Assembly (NCBI RefSeq): GCF_003860565.1
Contig: NZ_CP034157.1
Coordinates: 1,798,001-1,862,000 of the forward strand
Source of the DNA: Cloacibacterium normanense
GTDB taxonomy: Bacteria > Bacteroidota > Bacteroidia > Flavobacteriales > Weeksellaceae
Direction of reading: 5' to 3'
DNA: 64,000 nucleotides
The notes under the pieces are model-generated. The model worked only from the letters and a program-made list of their open reading frames with translations, did no database searches and was not told where the DNA came from. A program made the position numbers and the translations under genes. Shown here piece by piece: positions 23,491-33,583 of this stretch (the first letter of the stretch is position 1; each line of letters opens with the position of its first letter).

Positions 23491-24525
23491 TTACATTGGA
23501 TATTGTAAAACGTCTTCACCAAAAATTTCTTTTCTGATTAAAGGCAATTTAGAAATGAGTTTTTTCAATCCATCTACCCCTTGTTGTTCTGTGTTGTGAG
23601 AATGATAATCTTCAATTTTAGACATATCTTCTTCTCCTTCAGAGAAATATTTGGCGTAGTTTAAGTCTCTATTATCTGCAGGAATTCTGTAGAAATCTCC
23701 CATGTCTTCTGCTTTTTGCATTTCTTCTCTGGTGCAGAGCGTTTCGTAGAGTTTTTCGCCGTGTCTGGTCCCAATGATTTTCACAGGCACTTCTTTTCCT
23801 GTAAGTTGTATTAATGCTTTTGCCAAGTCTCCAATGCTTCCAGCTGGCGCTTTGTTTACGAATAAATCTCCAGGATTTCCGTTTTCGAAAGCAAATAACA
23901 CTAAGTCTACCGCATCTTCAAGAGACATGAAGAAACGCGACATATTAGGGTCTGTGATGGTGATTGGTTCGCCTTTTTGAATTTGGCTTAAAAACAATGG
24001 GATTACAGAACCTCTAGAAGCCATTACGTTTCCGTATCTGGTAAGACACACCACGGTATCTGTGAGATTTCTAGATTCTGCTACCGCCACTTTTTCCATC
24101 ATGGCTTTAGAAATTCCCATGGCATTGATAGGATAAGCTGCTTTGTCAGTAGAAAGACAAATTACTTTTTTCACGCCATTTTGCGCTGCCGCTCTGATGA
24201 CGTTTTGTGTACCTTCTACATTGGCTTTTACAGCTTGCATTGGGAAAAACTCACAAGAAGGCACCTGTTTCAAGGCAGCTGCATGAAAGATGTAATCTAC
24301 TCCTCTTGTTGCGGGTTCTACTGATGAATAGTCTCTTACATCGCCGATGTAGTATTTTATTTTATCATTTTTATAGAGGTTTCTCATATCATCCTGTTTC
24401 TTTTCGTCGCGTGAAAAAATCCTGATTTCTGAGAAATGGTCTGTATGTAAAAAACGATTAAGAACTGCGGTTCCGAAAGAACCTGTTCCGCCTGTGATAA
24501 GAAGGATTTTATCTTTGATTTGCAT
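23491..24525 (-). CDS. capE: CapE/WbjB-like UDP-GlcNAc 4,6-dehydratase/epimerase
   Basis: This is the first enzyme of UDP-L-FucNAc synthesis: an NADP-dependent dehydratase that also epimerises UDP-GlcNAc. The 344 residues show the Rossmann motif LLITGGTGSFG, the FSRDEKKQDDMR segment after it, IFHAAALKQVP, STDKAAYPINAMGISKAMME with the active-site residues, LTRYGNVMASRGSVIP, and MSRFFMSLEDAVDLV. These are the hallmarks of soluble CapE/FlaA1-type enzymes. It overlaps the upstream glycosyltransferase by 17 bp. The repeat array follows its stop. Confidence 0.94.
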   Translation of the reverse strand: MQIKDKILLITGGTGSFGTAVLNRFLHTDHFSEIRIFSRDEKKQDDMRNLYKNDKIKYYIGDVRDYSSVEPATRGVDYIFHAAALKQVPSCEFFPMQAVKANVEGTQNVIRAAAQNGVKKVICLSTDKAAYPINAMGISKAMMEKVAVAESRNLTDTVVCLTRYGNVMASRGSVIPLFLSQIQKGEPITITDPNMSRFFMSLEDAVDLVLFAFENGNPGDLFVNKAPAGSIGDLAKALIQLTGKEVPVKIIGTRHGEKLYETLCTREEMQKAEDMGDFYRIPADNRDLNYAKYFSEGEEDMSKIEDYHSHNTEQQGVDGLKKLISKLPLIRKEIFGEDVLQYPM

Positions 24526-25534
24526 GATGGGTCAATAGGTTAATAATTTCAAAAATTTTATTTGGAATTTTACTTGTAGACTTTTTTATGTCTTTTTGCA
24601 AAGATAGTGATAATGCTTCAACTAAGGATTTTTTATCACAAGGATTAAAAAGTAAAGAAGGTTCACAAGCTGCATGCATATAAGGTAAATCTGCCCCAAT
24701 AATTTTACAATCTTTTTCAATGGCTTCAATAATACTCAATCCAAAACTTTCGGCTAGAGATGGATATACTACATATTCTGCGCATTGTAATATTTCAGAA
24801 ACTTTAGTTCTGTCAACCATTCCTACATTTTTAATAGGAATATTTTTCATTTGTTTATCAGCAATTAAATCTATAATTTCTTTTTCGCGATTGCTTATTG
24901 TGAGGATCAACTCTCCTTTATGGAATTTCTGATAAAATTCTGAGAAGGCTTCAATGAGGATTCTATGGTTTTTACTTACAAAAGCATCACCTATATAGGT
25001 ATAAGTATTTTCAATTTTATCGACTTGTTTAGTATCAGGAAGTCTGGGATAAAAAGGCATTTCAAGAATTTTATTTTCTGAAATTTTAAATTTTTTAGCT
25101 AACGCATTTTTTATTTTATCGGATTGCACCATCCAGTAATCGGTATTCTGAATTTTGATTTTAAGGATTAATGCTTTGAGGCCATAAACCCATTTTTGTT
25201 TTAGGCTAAGATCCTCTGGCAATTCTAAAAATAAGCTTTGGTGAAAATAAGTAAACACTTTGGCACTCGTCTTATACAAAGGGGGATAATTCCCAAAGCA
25301 CAGAATGGAGGAGAAAGAATTCTTATTATTTTTGTAAAAACGAGCTCTCTGTACAAATCCTGCTTTTATGAATTGTACTTTGTTTGTTTGTTTTACTGGT
25401 ATATGGTTGTTTTGGACTCTATCATCTAAAAGATAAAAAACTTTTTCATTTGTGTTTTCTAATTCAGTCATTAAATGATCTAATAATACTTTACCACCAC
25501 CCATATTAATGTAAACGGCGTCTAATAGTATCAT
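24509..25534 (-). CDS. Family 4 (GT-B) glycosyltransferase
   Basis: The 341-residue enzyme has an N-terminal acceptor domain (ILLDAVYINMGGGKVLLDHL) and a C-terminal donor domain. The donor domain has the EX7E motif in LAESFGLSIIEAIEKDCKII and the preceding YTYIGDAFVSKNHRILIEAF. It is expected to add one sugar to the lipid-linked repeat unit on the cytoplasmic side. The sugar cannot be predicted. It overlaps both neighbours (4 bp with the gene upstream and 17 bp with capE), so it is firmly inside the operon. Confidence 0.87.
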   Translation of the reverse strand: MILLDAVYINMGGGKVLLDHLMTELENTNEKVFYLLDDRVQNNHIPVKQTNKVQFIKAGFVQRARFYKNNKNSFSSILCFGNYPPLYKTSAKVFTYFHQSLFLELPEDLSLKQKWVYGLKALILKIKIQNTDYWMVQSDKIKNALAKKFKISENKILEMPFYPRLPDTKQVDKIENTYTYIGDAFVSKNHRILIEAFSEFYQKFHKGELILTISNREKEIIDLIADKQMKNIPIKNVGMVDRTKVSEILQCAEYVVYPSLAESFGLSIIEAIEKDCKIIGADLPYMHAACEPSLLFNPCDKKSLVEALSLSLQKDIKKSTSKIPNKIFEIINLLTHHANQR

Positions 25535-26511
25535 TGCATCATTTTTTTATAGAGTTCTGAATATTTTTTTGCTATCATTTGTGGAGAATAATTCTTAATA
25601 TTTTCTAACCCCGAATTTATTAAAGTTTTTTTGAATTCTGCATCATTCATTAATAATTCTATGGATTTTTTTATTTCATTTTTATCTAATGGATTTACTA
25701 AAATGGCACCTTTTCCTGCAACTTCTTTGGTAGGAGAAATATTAGAGGTAATAACGGCTACTTCTGAGGCTTGTGCTTCTAAAATAGGGAGTCCAAATCC
25801 TTCGTAGAGAGATGGAAAGCATAAAATATCGGATTCAAAATAAATTTGCTGAAGTTCTTCTTCAGAAATATTGATTTTATTTTTAAAACGAATGTTATGT
25901 TCCTTCAGATATTGTAAATGTTTTTTGCTTAGTTCACCTACAATCGTGAGTTCTACGGGTAAATCTTTTATTGCAGAGAAGGTAGTTTCTATATTTTTAT
26001 TGACTCTGGTTCCTACGATTAAAATCTGTGTTATTGCATTGGGAATTTTTTCTACTTTTTTTACGGGAAAAGTAAGGCAGTTTTCTATTACGGTAATTTT
26101 ATGCTCTGCCCAAGGTAATAATTCTACAATTTCTTTTTTTGTTTTCTGTGAAATGGTAGTAATGTATTTCAATCTTTTGATTGGTAAGTATACCCAAAAC
26201 CAATAAAAAACCCATCTTTTCAAACCACTTAATTGAGTAAGTCCCACTAAATCATGAATGGTTAAAACAGTAGATTTTGGGTTTAGAAATATTGCGAGCC
26301 AATGGATATCTCCGGTAATGTGATTAATGGTTGTTTTTTTACTTCTAAAAAACAATATGGATTTTATAACTCCCAAGATATTTAAATCATAGGGATTGTT
26401 TATGATTTTAGTATCATACCCTAATTTATCAATTTCAGGAATAATGAAACTGAATAATTTTTCTATGCTTAGACTTTTAGTAAGTTTTCTATTGAAGAAA
26501 TTTACTTTCAT
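25531..26511 (-). CDS. Family 4 (GT-B) glycosyltransferase
   Basis: The 326-residue product contains VLTIHDLVGLTQLSGLKRWV in the acceptor half, then ITTISQKTKKEIVE and the EX7E donor motif in LYEGFGLPILEAQASEVAVI followed by TSNISPTKEV. The last motifs are typical of mannosyltransferase-like GT4 enzymes that build O-antigen or capsule repeats. It overlaps the following glycosyltransferase by 4 bp. Specificity is unknown. Confidence 0.88.
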   Translation of the reverse strand: MKVNFFNRKLTKSLSIEKLFSFIIPEIDKLGYDTKIINNPYDLNILGVIKSILFFRSKKTTINHITGDIHWLAIFLNPKSTVLTIHDLVGLTQLSGLKRWVFYWFWVYLPIKRLKYITTISQKTKKEIVELLPWAEHKITVIENCLTFPVKKVEKIPNAITQILIVGTRVNKNIETTFSAIKDLPVELTIVGELSKKHLQYLKEHNIRFKNKINISEEELQQIYFESDILCFPSLYEGFGLPILEAQASEVAVITSNISPTKEVAGKGAILVNPLDKNEIKKSIELLMNDAEFKKTLINSGLENIKNYSPQMIAKKYSELYKKMMQ

Positions 26512-26523
26512 GATGATTGGTAA

Positions 26524-27954
26524 TTAGTTAATAATTTTTTTCTTCATAAAGAAGAAGGTTAGAATAGTGTAAATGATAAAATCTTGAATGATGGTTGCCA
26601 GAAGAAAATAGATATCAGATTCTACTTTGAGCATCATTATGGTAAGGTTTCCTAAAAAGAGTTGTAATAGTATTCCATTTTTTCTTCTAGAAAATTGAAA
26701 TAATGATAATACTACACCAAAAATAAAAAACTCTAATAAAACAAAATAAATTCCTCCTTCTAGATAAGCCCAACCGAAAGTGGTAGCTGTTTGAGAGCTT
26801 CTGTCATTTCCAGTCATCATTTTATTGAGTACCATTCCTGTATCAGAGACTGGTTTAGAAGGCAATAAGAATCTGGGCAAGAATGAAAAAGGCAAATATG
26901 GAAATCTGTCCATGTTTTTATAGTAGGTCCAGTCTTGTTCTGTTTGCACCGCATACTGTAAATTGGGATAAAGAGCAAGTCTTTCTGAATAACTATCAGA
27001 ACTTTCTTTAAAAATATCAGTAAGATCTTGGCTAAAAGTTTTGGCTACGGCTAAACCTATGGCTTCTTTTTTATCCATTTTAGGGAAATGAATCAGTAAG
27101 TCCCTATAATTATTATTGATAGGATATAGTAAGAAGAAGATCACCACAAAAGTGAGTAGCCATTTTTTGGGGATACCGTTTCCTGCTAAAAAATAGGGAA
27201 TTGAAATTGCAACCAGCACTACAATTACATTTTCTTTCATTCCGGAGAGCAATCCAAAGATTAGATAAAGGACAATAAAAATATAGTAACTGCTGGTAAT
27301 AAATTTGTCTTTGAATCGATAAAAGAAGATTAGGTAGCCAAAAAGTAGAATATAGAATAGTTTAAGAGAATTGATGATTTGCAACAAGAAAGAGAAACTT
27401 GAGGTAGTGTTTTCTGTATATGTACCATATCCTATTACCCCAGTTAATAGGAGCACAAGTTGCATTACAAAAACAAACAATCCAGAGCCTATTAAAATAA
27501 ATTTATATCTAAGGATATAGTGAAATTTTCTTGTAGAAGGTTTGCTATTTATTTTAACAAACTTGACAATGAACTCTGCTAAATTTAGAGCTAAAAGTCC
27601 AATTAAAATCGTAATGAGTGTAGGAATAATAAAAATATCATCCAGTTTAATATTGTCATACTTCCATAGATTATTATCTCCGATTTCAGTAATTACCATA
27701 AAATAGTTTAGCAACAACCCATAAAAAGTAGTGAGTCTAAACCAATCTATTACGGTTGGTTTTTTATATTTATACCAAGTTCTTAGGAATTTCATCACAG
27801 AGAGTTCCATAATAAAACCACTGATGATGAGTTCATAGATAATGGTAGACCTTTTTGTCACCTTTTCTAAAGTATAAAAACAAAAAACGAAGAATAAAAA
27901 CCAAATTGTGGCTTTTATAAATAGATAGAGTTTTCTGTTTAATACTAATTTCAT
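26524..27954 (-). CDS. Wzy-like O-antigen/polysaccharide polymerase
   Basis: The 476-residue protein has about 11-12 hydrophobic segments and a large loop. In the loop, RLALYPNLQYAVQ, PFSFLPRFLLPSKPVSD and TATTFGWAYLEGGIYF are typical of O-antigen polymerase loops (the F-W-x-Y-x-x-G pattern before a late TM). It would polymerise flipped repeat units in the periplasm. Its ATG abuts the stop of the CgeB-like gene with no gap. It is one of two Wzy candidates in this locus (the other ends at 31449), and the assignment to Wzy rather than another polytopic enzyme is by topology and loop motifs. Confidence 0.75.
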   Translation of the reverse strand: MKLVLNRKLYLFIKATIWFLFFVFCFYTLEKVTKRSTIIYELIISGFIMELSVMKFLRTWYKYKKPTVIDWFRLTTFYGLLLNYFMVITEIGDNNLWKYDNIKLDDIFIIPTLITILIGLLALNLAEFIVKFVKINSKPSTRKFHYILRYKFILIGSGLFVFVMQLVLLLTGVIGYGTYTENTTSSFSFLLQIINSLKLFYILLFGYLIFFYRFKDKFITSSYYIFIVLYLIFGLLSGMKENVIVVLVAISIPYFLAGNGIPKKWLLTFVVIFFLLYPINNNYRDLLIHFPKMDKKEAIGLAVAKTFSQDLTDIFKESSDSYSERLALYPNLQYAVQTEQDWTYYKNMDRFPYLPFSFLPRFLLPSKPVSDTGMVLNKMMTGNDRSSQTATTFGWAYLEGGIYFVLLEFFIFGVVLSLFQFSRRKNGILLQLFLGNLTIMMLKVESDIYFLLATIIQDFIIYTILTFFFMKKKIIN

Positions 27955-28947
27955 TTATATTTTATTCAAAAGTTCTGTTAATCTGATTTCATACGTATGA
28001 TTTTTATGAAAATACTCGCATTGTATTTTAGCTATTTCATATCTTTCATTTGGCTTTTCTAGATAATATTTCATTTTTTCAATGGCTTCGTCAATTGTTT
28101 TAAAACTGTACTTTTCTGGGTCAATAGGAGAATATTCTTCTAGTGCTTTTTTATAATCGCATAATTGAAATCCCCCAATTCCATTGATTTCAAAAAATTT
28201 CACATTTACAGATTCTACTTCTGCATAATGAAAGTTATTAAATACTATTTTTGCACCTGTAATAATTTCTGCTTTTCTTTCTCCTGTAATAAATTCGTTT
28301 CTGAAATTTTCTTTTATTAGGGGGTTGAAAAATCTTTTATTAGGTACCCCAAAAATACTTAAATTAATACCATTATTAATCACTTGTTCCAACATCCTCT
28401 GTCTGTATGGATACATGCTTCCAAAAGAAACCACATCTATATTTACTTTTTTTTCATTCTCAGTTCTATCTCCTTCGTAGGGTTTATGGATTCTAGGATT
28501 TAGTGCTTCTGGGAAATAATGAGTATTGAGTTTCATTTTATTTTTCATGAAATTTACCATGAAAGGATCTTTTGTACACCAAGCATCGTATTCGGATGCA
28601 AAAATTTGTTGTACATCTAAAGTAGTAATCTGATCTGGATTGATATGAATAATTTTTGCTCCTTTAAGATTATATTTAATTTTTTTGATACATAAAGGAT
28701 GAATAAATCTATATGTAGCAATTACTAATTCTGGACTTGCCTCTACAACTTTGTCTGCTAATCTATTAAATATAAGTTCATCATATTTTTTTGACAATAA
28801 TCTAAACAATTGGTTATATCTCAGAGGAACCGGTATTATATCATCTAAGTCTATATGAAATATATCGTGTCCCATTACTTTTAGTGTATCATGCAAATGA
28901 TATTCTAGGCTATCAAAAGCCTTACTCCCAATAATTGCTATTCTCAT
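27955..28947 (-). CDS. CgeB-like glycosyltransferase
   Basis: The 330-residue protein begins MRIAIIGSKAFDSLEYHLHD and has a GT-B-like organisation without a classical EX7E motif. The C-terminal part NFHYAEVESVNVKFFEINGIGGFQL followed by FKTIDEAIEKMKYYLE matches the Glyco_trans_1_2 pattern of the CgeB/spore-maturation-like family found in polysaccharide loci. A glycosyltransferase role in the repeat unit is inferred from family and position. Its sugar is unknown. Confidence 0.75.
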   Translation of the reverse strand: MRIAIIGSKAFDSLEYHLHDTLKVMGHDIFHIDLDDIIPVPLRYNQLFRLLSKKYDELIFNRLADKVVEASPELVIATYRFIHPLCIKKIKYNLKGAKIIHINPDQITTLDVQQIFASEYDAWCTKDPFMVNFMKNKMKLNTHYFPEALNPRIHKPYEGDRTENEKKVNIDVVSFGSMYPYRQRMLEQVINNGINLSIFGVPNKRFFNPLIKENFRNEFITGERKAEIITGAKIVFNNFHYAEVESVNVKFFEINGIGGFQLCDYKKALEEYSPIDPEKYSFKTIDEAIEKMKYYLEKPNERYEIAKIQCEYFHKNHTYEIRLTELLNKI

Positions 28948-28949
28948 AA

Positions 28950-30182
28950 TTATAATTTTTTGTAATTTATGTAAAGGAAATACAGTTTACTTACTACCGC
29001 TAATATGAAGCCAAGTAAAATTCCTTTTAAACCGAAAATATTGATAAAGATAATATTAAAAACAATACTTAAAACTCCTGATACAATGTTTGCATACAAA
29101 ATCATTTTTGTTTGATGATTTGCATAAAAAATCATTTCAAAAAAGTATCCTAGTGTGAGTAAGAAATAACCTAAAGCTCCCCAAAATATTATAAAAAAAC
29201 CCTCTTTATATTGAGCTGATAACAATATATTTCCTATTAATTGTAAAAATACAAGAACAAAAATAAGAAACAGTACAGCTACAGCTCCATACACTTTAGC
29301 ATATTTATTAATAACTTTCTTTTTCTCAATAGTATTTATTTCTTTATTAAAGATAATAGGAGTAAGAAGTGTTGTAAAAAAAGGATAAAATAAAAGAAAA
29401 AATTTTGATCCCAGCCCTAAATTGGCATTATATAATCCTACACTCTTCTCGTCTAAAAAATATTCTATGATATACCTGTCTGTATAGGTATTTACCCAAG
29501 ACCAAAAAGCCAAAATAATTAAAGGACTTGAGTAAAGGAAGAATTTTCTAAAAAATTCTTTAAATGATTCTATATGATTATTAAAATACCATTTATATTT
29601 TTTAAAAAAACAAATAATTACTCCTACAAAGCCAAATAACTGTGTAATCCATAAAATTTCTAGTCCATTTAATACTTTATTACCAAAAAAAATAAAAAAA
29701 CCTAATGATGTAAGAAGAAAAATATTTTTTAGAATATTAGCAGTAGAAAATAATTTTATTTTATTATTAAGATTAAAATAATCTGTATATAAATTAAATA
29801 AAAAATTACTTACTAAAAATAGATTTATTAGAATAACTAAAAAAGGGGAAATATTATATTTAATTTTAAAAACTAAATATAATATCAAAGCATTCACTAT
29901 TAAAAATACTACAAAAATTTTCAGAATATTTCTGTGTCCTATCAATTGAAGATTAGAATTATTAACCTTAATGAATTGTAAAAGTGGATTAAAAAAAACG
30001 GAAAAAAAGAAAAAATAAATTCCATAATATAAATTAAAAACCCCAAAATCACTAATAGGAATATATACCGCCACCAGTTTCCCATAAACAATCCCTATAA
30101 ACGCACCTAAAATTTGAGAAAACAATAAATAATTTCTTTCTCTATTTTTAAGTAATTTTTGGATTAAACTTTTAACCTGCAT
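28950..30182 (-). CDS. Wzx-like polysaccharide flippase (MATE/MOP superfamily)
   Basis: The 410-residue protein has about 12 predicted membrane helices. Features such as LLFSQILGAFIGIVYGKLVAV, LAFWSWVNTYTDRYIIEYFL and SVGLYNANLGLGSKF follow the pattern of RfbX/Wzx oligosaccharide flippases. It would move undecaprenyl-linked repeat units to the periplasm. Its start overlaps the polymerase gene by 11 bp. A second flippase lies at 33584, so each may serve a different glycan. Confidence 0.82.
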   Translation of the reverse strand: MQVKSLIQKLLKNRERNYLLFSQILGAFIGIVYGKLVAVYIPISDFGVFNLYYGIYFFFFSVFFNPLLQFIKVNNSNLQLIGHRNILKIFVVFLIVNALILYLVFKIKYNISPFLVILINLFLVSNFLFNLYTDYFNLNNKIKLFSTANILKNIFLLTSLGFFIFFGNKVLNGLEILWITQLFGFVGVIICFFKKYKWYFNNHIESFKEFFRKFFLYSSPLIILAFWSWVNTYTDRYIIEYFLDEKSVGLYNANLGLGSKFFLLFYPFFTTLLTPIIFNKEINTIEKKKVINKYAKVYGAVAVLFLIFVLVFLQLIGNILLSAQYKEGFFIIFWGALGYFLLTLGYFFEMIFYANHQTKMILYANIVSGVLSIVFNIIFINIFGLKGILLGFILAVVSKLYFLYINYKKL

Positions 30183-31449
30183 TATTTATCTTCCTTTTTC
30201 TGTTATTAAAAAATATTACTACTATATAAATAATACCATTTGCTAATATATAATTTACAATTAGAGAAAAAGATGAAATCAAATCACCTCTCATTAGATA
30301 AAATGAAAGAAAAACTAGCTGGAGATAAATAACAGTTTTCCAAGATTTTTTTTCCCAACTCATTTTTCCTTCTTCATCTATTAGATATGCTAACCATGCG
30401 TAAATAATAACAAATAAAATTATCCCTAAGATTCCAAAATTAATGTAGCCTTCCCCAAAAAAATTCTGAGATACATTCCCAAATGTTAACCTTTCTATAT
30501 TTGCCATATAATTTCCTGAACCGATTGGTTTATTATGCCATAATGCTCTTGGTACAAAAAACAAAAACGCTCCTAGTAATTGTTTCCCATAAGTAATCGG
30601 CACATCAAAATACGTGAGGGCAAAATTATAATAATTATCATAATGCCCTTGATTAAATTGAAAATACCCCTCAAAAAAATTCATTTTTTTTGTGAATTGG
30701 TATTCTCTAAATTTATTCAACATAGGAAAGATGATTAAGAAACAGCCTATCAGAAATACAGAAAAATATTTTACAGAAAAATATTTTCTACACCATAATA
30801 TTAAAATAGGAAGATAAAGGGTGGCTACATTTGCTCTAGACATAGCAGTAGGAAATGCATTAGTAATAGCTACAAGCACTAATACCGTTATGAGAAATTT
30901 ATTTTTTATAAAGATATTTCCGTTAATGACATACAGTAATACCGTCAAAGGGATTATGGAAATTAAAATATACACTTGATTTGCAAGTGCACCTAAAAGT
31001 TTATTCTGAATCTCAAAGAAAAAACCTCTTTGAAAAAAATGTACATACCCAGAATAAATAAAAATCCCTTTTATTAAAAGCGCTCCTATTAAAAAAGAGC
31101 CTAACAAGTATTCATTAATTTCTATTTTAGAAGTCTCCGTTTTGATATCTAAATCTTCTTTAAGTTTTTTTTTCTTTTTTGACAAATAATTATATATCGC
31201 ATTAAATGATATAACGATTACAAAAAAAATAGTGGTTACCGTTACATATTCAAGAGGTAATAAAGTTCTGCCTCCAAAGAAAGAAGCTCTTTCGGAGAAT
31301 TGAAATATGGGGATTACTCCAAAAAAAAGCAAATAAAATATATTAAAAACGGCCTTGAGGTTAAATACCTTTTCTTTGTCTTTCCATAAAAAGAAAAGAC
31401 ATGCTAAAATTATGCATAAAGAAAGTATATAAAAAATTACTGAATACAA
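30172..31449 (-). CDS. Second Wzy-like oligosaccharide repeat-unit polymerase
   Basis: The 425-residue polytopic protein has about 10-12 membrane segments. It contains a periplasmic-loop pattern FFVPRALWHNKPIGSGNYM and FFGEGYINFGILGIILFV near its C terminus, features of O-antigen polymerase family members. The usual start would be the TTG at 31449, as no ATG lies nearby, so the true start is uncertain. It lies 11 bp after the upstream glycosyltransferase stop. Two polymerases in one locus is unusual for a single glycan. Confidence 0.75.
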   Translation of the reverse strand: MYSVIFYILSLCIILACLFFLWKDKEKVFNLKAVFNIFYLLFFGVIPIFQFSERASFFGGRTLLPLEYVTVTTIFFVIVISFNAIYNYLSKKKKKLKEDLDIKTETSKIEINEYLLGSFLIGALLIKGIFIYSGYVHFFQRGFFFEIQNKLLGALANQVYILISIIPLTVLLYVINGNIFIKNKFLITVLVLVAITNAFPTAMSRANVATLYLPILILWCRKYFSVKYFSVFLIGCFLIIFPMLNKFREYQFTKKMNFFEGYFQFNQGHYDNYYNFALTYFDVPITYGKQLLGAFLFFVPRALWHNKPIGSGNYMANIERLTFGNVSQNFFGEGYINFGILGIILFVIIYAWLAYLIDEEGKMSWEKKSWKTVIYLQLVFLSFYLMRGDLISSFSLIVNYILANGIIYIVVIFFNNRKRKINNAG

Positions 31450-31460
31450 CGGTGACGATT

Positions 31461-32327
31461 TTAAAATTTAAAATTGAATTTTTCTTCGATAATTTGTTTT
31501 ACGGTTTTATTTTCCTTTTTGGCTAAATATTCTATTTGGAAAATTTTGGCATCCACTAAAAATTGGTACCAAAACCCTTGTAAAAAATGCCAAATTAGTC
31601 CTTGTTTACCATCTAAAAAACCTCTTTTCAAGAAAAAGCGAAAACAAAAATAAAATAAAGCTCTAAAGAACAACGGTAATTTCAAATAAAATTGTTTATT
31701 TGATTTATGAACTAATTGTTCTGTTTCGTTTAAAAATTTATATTTTGCATCTAATCTAACTATCGCTTCTCTAGTAGAATAGTTATTATGTTTATCTGTC
31801 CAATGTACCAGAGTACTCAAATTCTCATCAACTAAATCATGGTTGAATTCTAGTATTTCGCCTGATAATACATTCATTCTTTCATCCATCATTTTATTAT
31901 CAATTGATGCCTTTCCGTTTCTCCACATTCTTAGAAGCTTCATAGGATAATATCCACCATTTTTAATCCATTTCCCCATAAAATACACTCTAAGTTTAAA
32001 AACAATACCATTCACATTATGAGGAATTGTTTTTATTCTATCATTGATTTCTTTGTAAAGTTCTGGAGTTAAATATTCATCTGCATCTAATCTTAAAATC
32101 CATTCTGTATCAATATTCAGATTCTCCAAAGCCCAATTTAACTGATCAGCTTGATTGATAAATTTTCTTTGTAAAAATTTCACTCCATGATTTTGAGCAA
32201 TTTCGAAAGTTCTATCCGTAGAGAAAGAATCTACAATGATGATTCTTTCTGCCAAATTTTTTACACTTTCTAGACATCTCTGAAGGTGTAACTCTTCGTT
32301 ATATGTTAAAATTATCAGTGTAATCAT
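31461..32327 (-). CDS. Family 2 glycosyltransferase (WaaE/KdtX-like)
   Basis: The 288-residue GT-A enzyme has LIILTYNEELHLQRCLESV, IIVDSFSTDRTFEIA, the DxD motif in WILRLDADEYL, and a C-terminal region with FKLRVYFMGKWIKNGGYYP and YWIHFLQGFWYQF-like helices. This arrangement is common in enzymes that add glucose or similar to LPS core or capsule. It overlaps the upstream GT4 by 4 bp. Confidence 0.86.
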   Translation of the reverse strand: MITLIILTYNEELHLQRCLESVKNLAERIIIVDSFSTDRTFEIAQNHGVKFLQRKFINQADQLNWALENLNIDTEWILRLDADEYLTPELYKEINDRIKTIPHNVNGIVFKLRVYFMGKWIKNGGYYPMKLLRMWRNGKASIDNKMMDERMNVLSGEILEFNHDLVDENLSTLVHWTDKHNNYSTREAIVRLDAKYKFLNETEQLVHKSNKQFYLKLPLFFRALFYFCFRFFLKRGFLDGKQGLIWHFLQGFWYQFLVDAKIFQIEYLAKKENKTVKQIIEEKFNFKF

Positions 32328-33442
32328 TTTAATACATTTTGATACGCTTCAATCCACTTATAAAACTGTGAATCTATGTTATAATTTTGGTCTACTAATT
32401 TCACTGCATTTTCTCTGTACGCTGCATATTCTTGTTCTGGCAGTTCTATTATTTTATCAAAAATCTTCGCTATTTCTTCTGCACTGTTCTGGATATGGAA
32501 GCCGGCTTTGAATTCTTCTAAAATTTCCCAAGGTGTTCCCAGAGAAGCTACAACAGGTGTTCCTTGATTCAGGGCTTCAATGACAACATTTCCAAAATTT
32601 TCTGAATCACTGGTTAGAAATAGAAATTTAGATTGTGCATAATATTTTTCTTTTTCTTTTCCATCTTGGTGACCTAAGAAAATCACTTTATTATGTAAAT
32701 GGTTTTCTTCTATAATTTTTAGAAGATTATTGTAAAATGTAAGTTGACTTTTTTCTCCTTTTCCTACAATGAGCAATCTGTAGTTTGAGTTTAGGAATTT
32801 CTCACTTTTGGCACAAGCTTCTATGAGTCTATCAATTCCTTTAATGGGATGGATTCTCCCTACGAATAAGAAATCATTTTGTATAGGATGATGAATTCTT
32901 TCTGGAGATTTTATTAAATTAGGAATCGTGATTACTTCTGCAGTTGGGAAAAAGTTTTTAATCTCGTTGTATTCTTTTTTTGAAGTGGCATGAAAGTAGA
33001 TGTTTTTACGAAAAAATTTATACATTTTTAGTACATATTTTTTCTTTTTTTGGTTATAAATCAAGGCCTTTTCACTTAATTCTCCTCTTGGAGAGATAAT
33101 GATTTTTTTATTTGGAAAAAAAATTACGGTTATTAAAAAACAAAACACTGAAAATGGACTGAAAACACTGGTAATATGTATTGCATCTACTCTTTTCAAC
33201 AAGTATATCATTAATTTAAGCCATTTTAAATAGCTTAATGAATCATCATAGTAGGTAATTCCAGCCTTATTTTTATAGAACTTATTCAGTTTTACTTTAT
33301 TTTTCTCTATGCCTATATTGGTTGTTAGAATGTAAATTTTATGTCCTAATAAAGAGAGTTCTTTAGTAATTGCATACACACTATTACATGGCCCCCCAGT
33401 TTGTGAGGGATAAAATGTATGTATGGGGAAAAATATATTCAT
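32324..33442 (-). CDS. Family 4 (GT-B) glycosyltransferase
   Basis: The 372-residue enzyme starts MNIFFPIHTFYPSQTGGPCN, with the Pro-Ser-x-x-GG substrate loop typical of GT4. It has IIISPRGELSEKAL, FLFVGRIHPIKGIDRLIEAC and the donor motif SENFGNVVIEALNQGTPVV. A mannosyl- or glucosyltransferase role is likely but not determined. About 140 bp of AT-rich, gene-free DNA separates it from the upstream flippase, with no clear promoter. Confidence 0.87.
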   Translation of the reverse strand: MNIFFPIHTFYPSQTGGPCNSVYAITKELSLLGHKIYILTTNIGIEKNKVKLNKFYKNKAGITYYDDSLSYLKWLKLMIYLLKRVDAIHITSVFSPFSVFCFLITVIFFPNKKIIISPRGELSEKALIYNQKKKKYVLKMYKFFRKNIYFHATSKKEYNEIKNFFPTAEVITIPNLIKSPERIHHPIQNDFLFVGRIHPIKGIDRLIEACAKSEKFLNSNYRLLIVGKGEKSQLTFYNNLLKIIEENHLHNKVIFLGHQDGKEKEKYYAQSKFLFLTSDSENFGNVVIEALNQGTPVVASLGTPWEILEEFKAGFHIQNSAEEIAKIFDKIIELPEQEYAAYRENAVKLVDQNYNIDSQFYKWIEAYQNVLK

Positions 33443-33583
33443 TTTTTCTTGTACTAATTTAATTTTTTATCACTTGTTTATTTACTCTTTATAAACTCTT
33501 ATTTATATTTTTCATTCTTTGAACTTTAGTATTTAAAGTCTCAGTTAGCATTTTTTTTATCCAAAAGTTTATATAATATTTTT

